The translations under genes and the position numbers were made by a program. 64,000 nucleotides of DNA. Source: Amaurobius ferox (lineage: Eukaryota; Arthropoda; Arachnida; Araneae; Amaurobiidae). Under the pieces are notes generated by a model. That model worked only from the letters and a program-made list of their open reading frames with translations. It was not told the origin of the DNA and made no database searches. The first letter of the stretch is position 1. Every line of letters begins with the position of its first letter. Positions 19,749-31,249 of the stretch are shown one piece after another. The stretch lies in assembly GCA_951213105.1 (NCBI GenBank), contig OX578142.1:5224649-5288648 (forward strand), written 5' to 3'.

Positions 19749-21910
19749 ACAATATCATACAAATTCAGTTTATGATTTCCGTTTTTAGACAGAAAGGTGA
19801 ATCTCAAAACATATGGAATTAAGCATAAATGGGTTCTAAATTACTCTTTTGTTTTATTTGCACTGGATTTGGGAATTCAACAGAAAATAAAAATAATTCA
19901 TTTACGATATAACCCAAATCAAGCTTCTGAATTCCTTTTTTCAGCCAGAAATATAAATCTCAAAATATATGGAAGTAAGTCCAAATGGGTTCTAAATTAC
20001 TCTTTTTTTTTATTTGCATTGGCTTTGGGAAATCAACCAAAAATAAGAAAAAATCATTTACAATATCACCCAAATCAAGTTTATGATTTCCGTTTCTAGC
20101 CAGAAAAGTGAATCTCAAAATATATGAAATTAAGCGCAAATGGGTTCTAAATTACTCTTTTGTTTTATTTGCATTGGAATTGCGAAATCAAGAGAAAATA
20201 AAAATCATTCATTTATGATATCACACAAATCAAGCTTCAGATTTCCTTTTTCAGCCAGAAAAGTGAATCTCAAAAAAGATAGAATTATACGCAAATGAGT
20301 TCTAAATCACTCACTCTACTGTTTTATTTCCATTGGCTATAGGAAATCAACAGAAAATAAGAAAAATTCATTTACAATATAACCCAAATCAAGTTTATGA
20401 TTTCCGTTTCTAGCGAGAAAAGTGAATCTCAAAATATATGGAATTAAGCGCAAATGGGTTCTAAATTACTCTTTTGTTTTATTTGCATTGGAATTGCGAA
20501 ATCAAGAGAAAATAAAAATCATTCATTTATGATATCACACAAATCAAGCTTCAGATTTCCTTTTTCAGCCAGAAATGTGAATCTGAAAAAAGATGGAATT
20601 AACCGCAAATGGGTGTTAAATCACACTTTTGTTTTATTTGCATTGGATTTGGGAAATCAAAACAAAATAAGAATAATTCATTTACAATATCTCCCAAATC
20701 ATTCTTCTGATTTCCTTTTAGAATAAGAAAAGTGAATTTAAAAGATGGAATTAAGCGCAAATGGGTACAAAATCTCTCTTTTGTTTTATTTGAATTGGAT
20801 TTGGAAAATTACTGAAAATAAGAATCATTCATTTACAATATCACCCAAATCCAGTTTATGATTTCCGTTTTTAGCCAGAAAGGTGAATCTCAAAATATAT
20901 GGAATTAAGCCAAATGGGTTCTAAATAACTCTTTCCTTTTATTTGCATTGGGTTTGGGAAATTAACAGAAAATAAGAATAATTCATTTTAATATCACCCA
21001 AATCCAGCGCTTCCAATTTCCTTTTTCACCCAGTAAAGTGAATCTCAAAAAAGATGGAACTAAGCGCAAATCGGTGCTAAAACACACTTTTGTTTTATTT
21101 GCATTGGATTTGGGAAATCAACAGAAAATAAGAATAATTCAATTACAATGTCACCTAAATCAAGCTTCAGATTTCCTTTTTCAGCCAGAAAAGTGAATCT
21201 CAAAAAAGATAGAATTATGACTCATTCTTCTGTTTTATTTCCATTGGCTATAGGAAATCAACAGAAAATAAGAAAAATTCATTTACAATATCACCCAAAT
21301 CAAGCTTCTGAATTTCTTTTTTCAGCAAGAAATATAAATCTCAAAATATTTGGAAGCCCAAATGGGTTCTAAATTACTCTTTTGTTTTATTTGCATTGGC
21401 TTTGGGAAATCAACAGAAAATAAGAAATTTCATTTCCAATATCACCCAAATCAAGGTTCAGATTTCCTTTTACAGCCAGAAATGTGAATCTTAAAAAAGA
21501 TGGAATGAACCGCAAATGGGTGCTAAATCACTCTTTTGTTTTATTTGCATTGGATTTGGGAAATTAACAGAAAATAAGAATAATTCATTTTAATATCACC
21601 CAAATCCAGCTTCCAATTTCCTTTTTCATCCAGAAAAGTGAATCTCAAAAAAGATGGAATTAAGCGCATATCGGTTCTAATTCACACTTTTGTTTAATTT
21701 GCATTGGATTTGGGAAATTAACTGAAAATAAGAATAATTCATTTACAATATCTCCCAAGTCAAGTTCCAGATTTCCTTTTTGAGCCAGAAAAGTGAATCT
21801 CAAAAAGATGGAATTAAGCGCAGATGGGTTCTAAATAACTCTTTTGTTTTATTTGCATTGGATATTGAAAATTACTGAAAATAAGAATCATTCATTTACA
21901 ATATCATCCA

Positions 21911-21970
21911 ATCCGGCTATCCAACTTGCCGCTCTATATCTTAGGACGAGTCGGCTGGCCTGGGCTTTCG
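21911..21970 (+). repeat. 60-bp insert, type 1
   Basis: 8,762 bp after the copy at 13149. Confidence 0.8.
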
Positions 21971-22394
21971 ACAATATCATCCAAATACAGTTTATGATTT
22001 CCGTTTTTAGACAGAAAGGTTAATCTCAAAATATATGGAATTAAGCATAAATGGGTTCTAAATTACTCTTTTGTTTTATTTGCACTGGATTTGGGAATTC
22101 AACAGAAAATAAAAATAATTCATTTACGATATCACCCAAATCAAGCTTCTGATTTCCTTTTTCAGCCAGAAATGTGAATCTTAAAAAAGATGGAATTAAC
22201 CGCAAATGGGTGTAAATAACTCTTTTGTTTTATTTGCATTGGATTTGGGAAATTAACAGAAAATAAGAATAATTCATTTTAATATCATCTAAATCCAGCT
22301 TCCAATTTCCTTTTTCAGCCAGAAAAGTGAATCTCAAAAACGATGGAACTAAGAGCAAATCGGTGCTAAATCACACTTTTGTTTTCTTTGCATT

Positions 22395-22450
22395 GGATTT
22401 GGGAAATCAGCAAAAATAAGAATAATTCATTTACAATATCTCCCAAGTCA
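22395..22450 (+). other. Second empty paralogue of the element B target site
   Basis: AGCAAAAATAAGAATAATTC with single GAAT at 22420-22423. Confidence 0.85.
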
Positions 22451-24684
22451 AGCTCCGGATTTCCTTTTTGAGCCAGAAAAGTGAATCTCAAAAAGATGGA
22501 ATTAAGCGCAGATGGGTTCTAAATAACTCTTTTGTTTTATTTGCATTGGATTTGGAAAATTACTGAAAATAAGAATCATTCATTTACAATATCACCCAAA
22601 TCAAGCTTTTGATTTCCTTTTTCAGCCAGAAATGTCAATCTCAATATATATGGAATTAAGCCAAATGGGTTCTAAATAATCTTTTCTTTTATTTGCATTG
22701 GATTTGGGAAATTAACGAGAAATAAGAATAATTCATTTTAATATCACCCAAATCCAGCTTCCAATTTCCTTTTTCACCCAGTAAAGTGAATCTCAAAAAA
22801 GATGGAACTAAGCGCCAATCGGTGCTAAATCACACTTCTGTTTTATTTGCATTGGATTTGGGAAATCAACAGAAAATAAGAATAATTCAATTACAATATC
22901 ACCTAAATCAAGCTTCAGATTTCCTTTTTCAGCTAGAAAAGTGAATCTCAAAAAAGATAGAATTATGCGCAAATGAGTTCTAAATCACTCACTCTTCTGT
23001 TTTATTTAGATTGGCTATGGGAAATCAACAGAAAATAAGAAAAATTCATTTACAATATCACCCAAATATAGTTTATGATTTCCGTTTCTAGATAGAAAAG
23101 TGAATCTCAAAATATATGGAATTAAGCGCAAATGGGTTCTAAATTACTCTTTTGTTTTATTTGCATTGGAATTGCGAAATCAAGAGAAAATAAAAATCAT
23201 TCATTTATGATATCACACAAATCAAGCTTCAGATTTCCTTTTTCAGCCAGAAAAGTGAATCTCAAAAAAGATAGAATTATACGCAAATGAGTTCTAAGTC
23301 ACTCACTCTTCTGTTTTATTTCCATTGGCTATAGGAAATCAACAGAAAATAAGAAAAATTCATTTACAATATCACCCAAATAAAGTTTATGATTTCCGTT
23401 TCTAGCCAGAAAAGTGAATCTCAAAATATATGGAATTAAGCGCAAATGGGTTCTAAATTACTCTTTTGTTTTATTTGCATTGGAATTGCGAAATCAAGAG
23501 AAAAAAAAATCATTCATTTATGATATCACACAAATCAAGCTTCAGATTTCCTTTTTCAGCCAGAAATGTGAATCTGGAAAAAGATGGAATTAACCGCAAA
23601 TGGGTGTTAAATCACACTTTTGTTTTATTTGCATTTGATTTGGGAAATCAACAAAAATAAGAATAATTCATTTACAATTTCTCCCAGGTGAAGCTCCTGA
23701 TTTCCTTTTTGAGCCAAAAAAGTGATTCTCAAAAAGATGGAATTAAGCGCAAATGTGTTCTAAATAACTCTTTTGCTTTATTTGCATTGGAATTGGAAAA
23801 TTACTGAAAATAAGAATCATTCTCTTACAATATCACCCAAATCAAGCTTCTGATTTCCTTTTTCAGCCAGAAATGTCAATCTCAAAATATATGGAATTAA
23901 ACCAAATGGATTCTAAATTACACTTTTCTTTTATTTGAATTGGATTTGGAAAATTAACAGAAAATAAGAATAATTCTATTTAATATAACCCAAATCCAGC
24001 GCTTCCAATTTCCTTTTTCACCCAGTAAAGTGAATCTCAAAAAAGATGGAACTAAGCGAAAATCGGTGCTAAATCACACTTTTGTTTTATTTGCACTGGA
24101 TTTGGGAAATCAACAGAAAATAAGAATAATTCAATTACAATATCACCTAAATCAAGTTTATGATTTCCGTTTTTAGCCAGAAAAGTGAATCTCAAAATAT
24201 ATGGAATTATGCGCAAATGGGTTCTAAATTACTCTATAGTTTTTTTGCATTGGAGTTGGGAAATTGTTGTGCTTAGATTCAGAGATTTTCATTTTCTAAG
24301 ATTTTTAATGTTCAAAATTCATAATTTCCCCCTTCCCTTCAAAATTCAAAATTAATTTATGGTTATTGAATATTTCGGCGATTCATCTCGTATTAACGTT
24401 TATTTATTATCCCTTTCATACATTTTTATATTCCAAATTACACACGCGAAGTAGCTACAAACGCTAAATGTATTCATAGAATCCTTTACTTATTCGCCAG
24501 TGCCCCTGTAATTTTCCTTTTCGGCCTTACGGCTTCACTTTCGAACGGCAATTATATTCCTCTGAAAGCCAAAAATAACGCTCCTTTTTGACCATTTCAT
24601 TGCTTATCGGCTGAGTTGATGCTTTTACCAGATGTTTTGGGGTGCCTAAAAATTCCGTAGGGTTGGTGCAACGGAGCAATGAAC

Positions 24685-24827
24685 TTTGGCGGGAAAACGT
24701 GGTAGCTAGCTTGGCGGCATTTTCGTGCCGCGCGGTTCGTTGCGAAGTGTCCCTTTTTTTTTTATTCCCCGGGGTATGTGAGGCGCTCTGTGTGCGGCGC
24801 AAGTTTTTTCACTCGCCAAGATTGGCG
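24685..24827 (+). promoter_or_regulatory. PCNA-type promoter block of element A'
   Basis: TTTGGCGGGAAA at 24685-24696 and CGCCAAGATTGGCG at 24814-24827, both unchanged despite drift elsewhere in the element. Confidence 0.7.
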
Positions 24828-24942
24828 TCTCCTGGGAAGCGAAAATTTGGTTGGCAGGAGAGTTGGATTCTGAGCAGCAGACGTGTGAGGTTGATAAAAT
24901 TTCTAGGGGCCGAGCCTGGCGCTCGCGCCCCGGGTCGCCGGT

Positions 24943-25129
24943 AGCTAACGAATTTGGATACTGAGCATCTTGGCATTCCTGAAACTGACTACAGCGTATT
25001 AGTAAAAATGCCTGCCTCTGAGTCCAGCGCCTTTGCAGGGAACTACGTCAAATTGGCGATTCCGTTTCTGCACAAGTTCAACTGTCTTTGTCACCGGATG
25101 TTCTATTAGTTATTGAATACAACGTTGAG
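24943..25129 (+). pseudogene. PCNA fragment in element A'
   Basis: Same broken structure as at 1107 (shared 1-bp deletion after MPASE, shared internal deletion), plus a P to L change in the DVPLVIEY segment. The shared lesions show that decay preceded the A/A' duplication. The following open frame stops at 25522, eleven codons earlier than in A. Confidence 0.85.
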
Positions 25130-25843
25130 AAATATCGGCCAATGATTCATCATCAATCGTCATGCCAACAAAGATTGTCCAACAACAATGTTTTTGGGAA
25201 GCCTTTCATGCTTCAGAATTCCCATAAGACTTACTGTCCTTATTGCCGGCCAACTCAAGTGTTTACTGTCATCAATTCATCCCATAAATACGTCATTACA
25301 GTGATAAATGCATCAGTGATCCCTCTCCACATTTTTCAGTGTTCCTCAAGTGTTTTGCGGGCCCACACTCGAGAGCTCCGCCGTTATGAGCTGTATTTTA
25401 TTTTACCGGCCAACTCGAAGCGTTTTGATTTCAACCGTGTCATTAAATTTTACCAAGTTACATGTGAGAAAGTATTAGCATGTTCCAGAAAGAAAAATGT
25501 AAATTTCAATGTAGTTCTATAAAAAGTTTCAATAGTAAAGATAGAAAGTGTTACATGTTTTTACAAGACAACAAATAATAAGTATATTTTTATAAAAAGG
25601 TGTATGTAGCTTTGTGAGTTTTATCGTTTATGGTGCTGACATCTAGTGAGAGTGTTTTTAAATATTTCTCTATGATAGAAATTTCACGCAGAAAATGGAG
25701 AAACAGTGTTTTCTGTTTACTCTTCCTTTTAAAGATGTGAACATATATGTAGAAGGTTTTGTCATTTACAATTTGTGTTTGTTTTTATTAATTTGAGTAA
25801 TTCATTTAACATTTTTAGTGGTGGACAGCTCAGGCAGACCAAA

Positions 25844-25863
25844 CTCTGGTCTTCAGACCAGAG
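25844..25863. repeat. 20-bp palindrome in element A'
   Basis: Identical to the copy at 2008. Confidence 0.9.
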
Positions 25864-26022
25864 TGGAATCTGAACCTGGGATTTAAAATTGATAACTGGG
25901 TTATTTAATTTGGGTTTTAGTATTTCTTTTCTTATTATCGCAATGCACTTTAACTATCCACTATACGAATTATTAGTATTAACAATTTGGAAGATGTTTT
26001 TTGTTTGTAAATTTAAAGTGTT

Positions 26023-26028
26023 AATAAA
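26023..26028 (+). terminator. Poly(A) signal of element A'
   Basis: AATAAA with the same downstream T/GT-rich tract as in A. Confidence 0.6.
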
Positions 26029-27760
26029 GAAGGTTTTAGTTTAACATATAATTGAGTTGAGTTTTTCTTTTGTGTTTCTTTGTTGGCTGTGCTCTATTTA
26101 ATTCTGGGTTAAAGGTAAGTGAAGTTTTAGAGAATTTGTTGATTGTTAATGATAATTATAAAAGGTAAACAACCAAGAATTATGCACAGGCCAAACTGTA
26201 GGAAAAGCAATTAGAAAAAGAAACATTATTAAAATAAGTTAGGAACTCTAATATTGAAGTGTAATAAGCAATGTAATATTAAATGGTAAAAAAGGAAACA
26301 AAGAATATTAATACACCAAAAGAAACCTTTATTAACTTATATTAAGAGTAAAAATAAAATTAACTTATTTACATTAAAAGAAAAATAAATCTTGGAAGTA
26401 AAAGATATAAAAGATAAGTAGTAACTATATTTATTTATTTTAAAATATACGAAAAATGAAAAAAAAAGCTTTTTTTTATTCACAACAAAATCAACAAAAA
26501 ATAAAAATTTGTCATTTCCAATATCACCCAAATCAAGCTTCAGATTTCCTTTTACAACCAGAAATGTGAATGTTAAAAAAGATGGAATTAACTGCAAATG
26601 GGTGCTAAATCACTCTTTGGTTTTATTTGCATTGGATTTGGGAATTCAACAAAAAATAAAAATTATTCATTTACGATATCACCCAAATCAAGCTTCTGAT
26701 TTCCTTTTCAGCCAGAAAGGTGAATCTCAAAATATATGGAATTAAGCACAAATGGGTTCTAAATTACTCTTTTGTTTTATTTGCATTGGATTTAGGAATT
26801 CAACAAAAAATAAAAATTATTCATTTACGAAATCACCCAAATCAAGCTTCTGATTTCCTTTTCAGCCAGAAATGGGAATTTTAAAAAAGTTGGAATTAAC
26901 TGCGAATGGGTGCTAAATCACTCTTTTGTTTTATTTGCATTGGATTTGGGAAATTAACAGAAAATAAGAATAATTCATTTTAATATCACCCAAATTCAGC
27001 TTCCAATTTCCTTTTTCAGCCAGAAAAGTGAATCTCAAAAAAGATGGAATTAAGCGCAAATCGGTGCTAAATCACACTTTTGTTATATTTGCATAGGATT
27101 TGGGAAATCAGCAAAAATAAGAATAATTCACTTACAATATCTCCCAAGTCAAGCTCCAGATTTCCTTTTTGAGCCAGAAAAGTGAATCTCAAAAAGATGG
27201 AATTAAGCGCAAATGTGTTCTAAAAAACTCTTTTGTTTTATTTGCATTGGAATTGGAAAATTACTGAAAATAAAAAGCATTCACTTACAATATCACCCAA
27301 ATCAAGCTTCTGATTTCCTTTTTCAGTCAGAAATGCCAATCTCAAAATATATGGAATTAAGCCAAATGGGTTCTAAATTACACTTTTGTTTCATTTGCAT
27401 TGGATTTGGGAAATTAACAGAAAATAAGAATAATTCATTTTAATATCACCCAAATCCAGCTTCCAATTTCCTTTTTCATCCAGAAAAGTGAATCTCAAAA
27501 AAGATGGAATTAAGCGCATATCGGTGCTAAATCACAATTTTGTTTAATTTGCATTGGATTTGGGAAATTAACAGAAAATAAGAAAAATTTATTTACAATA
27601 TCTCCCAAGTCAAGTTCCAGATTTCCTTTTTGAGCCAGAAAAGTGAATCTCAAAAAGATGGAATTAAGCGCAGATGGGTTCTAAATAATTCTTTTGTTTT
27701 ATTTGCATTGGATATTGAAAATTACTGAAAATAAGAATCATTCATTTACAATATCATCCA

Positions 27761-27819
27761 ATCCGGCTATCCAACTTGCCGCTCTATATCATAGGACGAG
27801 TCGGCTGGCCTGGCTTTCG
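27761..27819 (+). repeat. 60-bp insert, type 1, 59-bp variant
   Basis: One G missing (GCCTGGCTTTCG) and ATAGG for TTAGG compared with other type 1 copies. Confidence 0.8.
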
Positions 27820-28244
27820 ACAATATCATCCAAATACAGTTTATGATTTCCGTTTTTAGACAGAAAGGTTAATCTCAAAATATATGGAATTAAGCATAAA
27901 TGGGTTCTATATTACTCTTTTGTTTTATTTGCACTGGATTTGGGAATTCAACAGAAAATAAAAATAATTCATTTACGATATCACCCAAATCAAGCTTCTG
28001 ATTTCCTTTTTCAGCCAGAAATGTGAATCTTAAAAAAGATGGAATTAACCGCAAATGGGTGTAAATAACTCTTTTGTTTTATTTGCATTGGATTTGGGAA
28101 ATTAACAGAAAATAAGAATAATTCATTTTAATATCATCTAAATCCAGCTTCCAATTTCCTTTTTCAGCCAGAAAAGTAAATCTCAAAAACGATGGAACTA
28201 AGAGCAAATCGGTGCTAAATCACACTTTTGTTTTCTTTGCATTG

Positions 28245-28300
28245 GATTTGGGAAATCAGCAAAAATAAGAATAATTCATTTACAATATCTCCCAAGTCAA
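28245..28300 (+). other. Third empty paralogue of the element B target site
   Basis: Single GAAT at 28269-28272 at the exact position where the A-side duplicate carries B, so B inserted after the A/A' block duplication. Confidence 0.85.
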
Positions 28301-29448
28301 GCTCCGGATTTCCTTTTTGAGCCAGAAAAGTGAATCTCAAAAAGATGGAATTAAGCTCAGATGGGTTCTAAATAACTCTTTTGTTTTATTTGCATTGGAT
28401 TTGGAAAATTACTGAAAATAAGAATCATTCATTTACAATATCACCCAAATCAAGCTTCTGATTTCCTTTTTCAGCCAGAAATGTCAATCTCAATATATAT
28501 GGAATTAAGCCAAATGGGTTCTAAATAATCTTTTCTTTTATTTGCATTGGATTTGGGAAATTAACGGAAAATAAGAATAATTCATTTTAATATCACCCAA
28601 ATCCAGCATCCAATTTCCTTTTTCACCCAGTAAAGTGAATCTCAAAAAAGATGGAACTAAGCGCCAATCGGTGCTAAATCACACTTTTGTTTTATTTGCA
28701 TTGGATTTGGGAAATCAACAGAAAATAAGAATAATTCAATTACAATATCACCTAAATCAAGCTTCAGATTTCCTTTTTCAGGCAGAAAAGTGAATCTAAA
28801 AAAAAATAGAACTATGCGCAAATGAGTTCTAAATCACTCACTCTTCTGTTTTATTTCCATTGGCTATAGGAAATCAACAGAAAATAAGAAAAATTCATTT
28901 ACAATATCACCCAAATCAAGTTTATGATTTCCGTTTTTAGCCAGAAAAGTGAATCTCAAAATATATGGAATTATGCGCAAATGGGTTCTAAATTACTCTA
29001 TAGTTTTTTTGCATTGGAGTTGGGAAATTGTTGTGCTTAGATTCAGAGATTTTCATTTTCTAAGATTTTTAATGTTCAAAATTCATAATTTCCCTCTTCC
29101 CTTCAAAATTCAAAATTAATTTATGGTTATTGAATATTTCGGCGATTTATCTCGTATTAACGTTTATTTATTATCCCTTTCATACATTTTTATATTCCAA
29201 ATTACACACGCGAAGTAGCTACAAACGCTAAATGTATTCATAGAATCCTTTACTTATTCGCCAGTGCCCCTGTAATTTTCCTTTTCGGCCTTACGGCTTC
29301 ACTTTCGAACGGCAATTATATTCCTCTGAAAGCGAAAAATAACGCTCCTTTTTGACCATTTCATTGCTTATCGGCTGAGTTGATGCTTTTACCAGATGTT
29401 TTGGGGTGCCTAAAAATTCCGTAGGGTTGGTGCAACGGAGCAATGAAC

Positions 29449-29590
29449 TTTGGCGGGAAAACGTGGTAGCTAGCTTGGCGGCATTTTCGTGCCGCGCGGT
29501 TCGTTGCGAAGTGTCCCTTTTTTTTTATTCCCCGGGGTATGTGAGGCGCTCTGTGTGCGGCGCAAGTTTTTTCACTCGCCAAGATTGGCG
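29449..29590 (+). promoter_or_regulatory. PCNA-type promoter block, element A copy 2
   Basis: E2F site at 29449-29460 and inverted TTGGCG pair at 29577-29590; unchanged from copy 1. Confidence 0.7.
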
Positions 29591-29705
29591 TCTCCTGGGA
29601 AGCGAAAATTTGGTTGGCAGGAGAGTTGGATTCTGAGCAGCAGACGAGTGAGGTTGATAAAATTTCTAGGGGCCGAGCCTGGCGCTCGCGCCCCGGGTCG
29701 CCGGT

Positions 29706-29892
29706 AGCTAACGAATTTGGATACTGAGCATCTTGGCATTCCTGAAACTGACTACAGCGTATTAGTAAAAATGCCTGCCTCTGAGTCCAGCGCCTTTGCA
29801 GGGAACTACGTCAAATTGGCGATTCTGTTTCTGCACAAGTTCAACTGTCTTTGTCACCGGATGTTCCATTAGTTATTGAATACAACGTTGAA
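29706..29892 (+). pseudogene. PCNA fragment, element A copy 2
   Basis: As at 1107, with the additional 1-bp loss at its end (GTTGAAAAAATCGG for GTTGAGAAAAATCGG). This uncouples the PCNA frame from the downstream open frame, which here stands alone at 29904-30371. Confidence 0.85.
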
Positions 29893-29903
29893 AAAATCGG
29901 CCA

Positions 29904-30371
29904 ATGATTCATCATCAATCGTCATGCCAACAAAGATTGTCCAACAACAATGTTTTTGGGAAGCCTTTCATGCTTCAGAATTCCCATAAGACTTACTGTC
30001 CTTATTGCCGGCCAACTCAAGTATTTACTGTCATCAATTCATCTCATAAATACGTCATTACAGTGATAAATGCATCAGTGATCCCTCTCCACATTTTTCA
30101 GTGTTCCTCAAGTGTTTTGCGGGCCCACACTCGAGAGCTCCGCCGTTATGAGCTGTATTTTATTTTACCGGCCAACTGGAAGCGTTTTGATTTCAACCGT
30201 GTCATTAAATTTTACCAAGTTACATGTGAGAAAGTATTAGCATGTTCCAGAAAGAAAAATGTAAATTTCAATGTAGTTCTGGAAAAAGTTTCAATAGTAA
30301 AGATAGAAAGTGTTACATGTTTTTGCAAGACAACAAATAATAAGTATATTTTTATAAAAAGGTGTATGTAG
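29904..30371 (+). other. 155-codon open frame, element A copy 2
   Basis: Same ATG frame as 1306-1773, unaffected by the upstream deletion. Unknown status; probably non-coding. Confidence 0.2.
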
Positions 30372-30605
30372 CTTTGTGAGTTTTATCGTTTATGGTGCTG
30401 ACATCTAGTGAGAGTGTTTTTAAATATTTCTCTATGATAGAAATTTCACGCAGTAAATGGAGAAACAGTGTTTTCTGTTTACTCTTCCTTTTAAAGATGT
30501 GAACATATATGTAGAAGGTTTTGTCATTTACAATTTGTGTTTGTTTTTATTAATTTGAGTAATTCATTTAACATTTTTAGTGGTGGACAGCTCAGGCAGA
30601 CCAAA

Positions 30606-30625
30606 CTCTGGTCTTCAGACCAGAG
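30606..30625. repeat. 20-bp palindrome
   Basis: Element A copy 2; identical to 2008-2027. Confidence 0.9.
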
Positions 30626-30784
30626 TGGAATCTGAACCTGGGATTTAAAATTGATAACTGGGTTATTTAATTTGGGTTTTAGTATTTCTTTTCTTATCAT
30701 CGCAATGTACTTTAACTATCCACTATACGAATTATTAGTATTAACAATTTGCAAGATGTTTTTTGTTTGTAAATTTAAAGTGTT

Positions 30785-30790
30785 AATAAA
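30785..30790 (+). terminator. Poly(A) signal, element A copy 2
   Basis: AATAAA plus downstream T/GT-rich tract. Confidence 0.6.
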
Positions 30791-31249
30791 GAAGGTTTTA
30801 GTTTAACATATAATTGAGTTGAGTTTTTCTTTTGTGTTTCTTTGTTGGCTGTGCTCTATTTAATTCTGGGTTAAAGGTAAGTGAAGTTTTAGAGAATTTG
30901 TTGATTGTTAATGATAATTATAAAAGGTAAACAACCAAGAATTATGCACAGGCCAAACTGTAGGAAAAGCAATTAGAAAAAGAAACATTATTAAAATAAG
31001 TTAGGAACTCTAATATTGAAGTGTAATAAGCAATGTAATATTAAATGGTAAAAAAGGAAACAAAGAATATTAATACAGCAAAAAGAAACCTTTATTAACT
31101 TATATTAAGAGTAAAAATAAAATTAACTTATTTACATTAAAAGAAAAATAAATCTTGGAAGTAAAAGATATAAAAGATAAGTAGTAACTATATTTATTTA
31201 TTTTAAAATATACGAAAAATAAAAAAAAACCTTTTTTTTATTCACAACA

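Larger units (their letters stand above)
19020..23651 (+). repeat. Second copy of the 4.63-kb block
   Basis: Partner of 10258-14889. Small differences include an expanded T run at about 20003, GTTTC for ATTTC at about 19357, and CTTTCC for CTTTTC at about 20933, so the two copies have begun to diverge more than the 28.6-kb HOR copies have. Confidence 0.8.
7156..24264 (+). repeat. Main 17.1-kb satellite block of HOR copy 1
   Basis: Uninterrupted direct array of about 110 monomers, with seven 60-bp inserts. Measured consecutive monomers from 9075 are 156, 155, 159, 155, 155, 151, 153, 157 and 140 bp. Because several are multiples of three, open frames of 60-100 codons run across monomer junctions (for example about 8966-9268 and 9623-9895); many of these start only at GTG or TTG, and their peptides are simply translated satellite. 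No gene seen. Nested duplications are listed separately. Confidence 0.95.
24265..26487 (+). mobile_element. Element A', copy 1: duplicated copy of element A
   Basis: 2,223 bp with the same ends, the same AAAT flanks (24261-24264 and 26488-26491) and the same neighbouring monomer variants as A, so it arose by block duplication and not by a new insertion. It has one extra T in the T run after the E2F block and scattered substitutions. A' lies 4,764 bp before the A of the next HOR copy. Confidence 0.85.
1..28599 (+). repeat. 28.6-kb higher-order repeat, copy 1
   Basis: The sequence from base 1 recurs from 28600 and again from 57198. Order inside: satellite, element A, satellite, element B, 17.1 kb of satellite, element A', satellite. 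Subtracting elements and 60-bp inserts leaves about 21.2 kb, i.e. roughly 135-140 monomers. The phase chosen is arbitrary and simply starts at the window edge. Copy 1 has private bases relative to copy 2, for example G at 788, A at 8587, A at 11541, A at 17188, G at 17205 and C at 25946. The element-bearing part is oriented so that the PCNA remnants read on the + strand. Confidence 0.95.
26488..29028 (+). repeat. Satellite block from A' to next A
   Basis: Paralogous to the block right of element A but shorter by about 460 bp (three monomers) and without element B. It spans the HOR boundary chosen here at 28599/28600. No gene. Confidence 0.95.
29029..31249 (+). mobile_element. Element A, copy 2
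   Basis: 2,221 bp with AAAT flanks. One base shorter than copy 1 because of the deletion near 29890. Confidence 0.85.

Noticed and set aside
8791..24000. Dozens of 60-100 codon frames in the satellite as genes
   Set aside because: They are the same translated monomer again and again, many start only at TTG or GTG, and they end wherever a monomer length is not a multiple of three.
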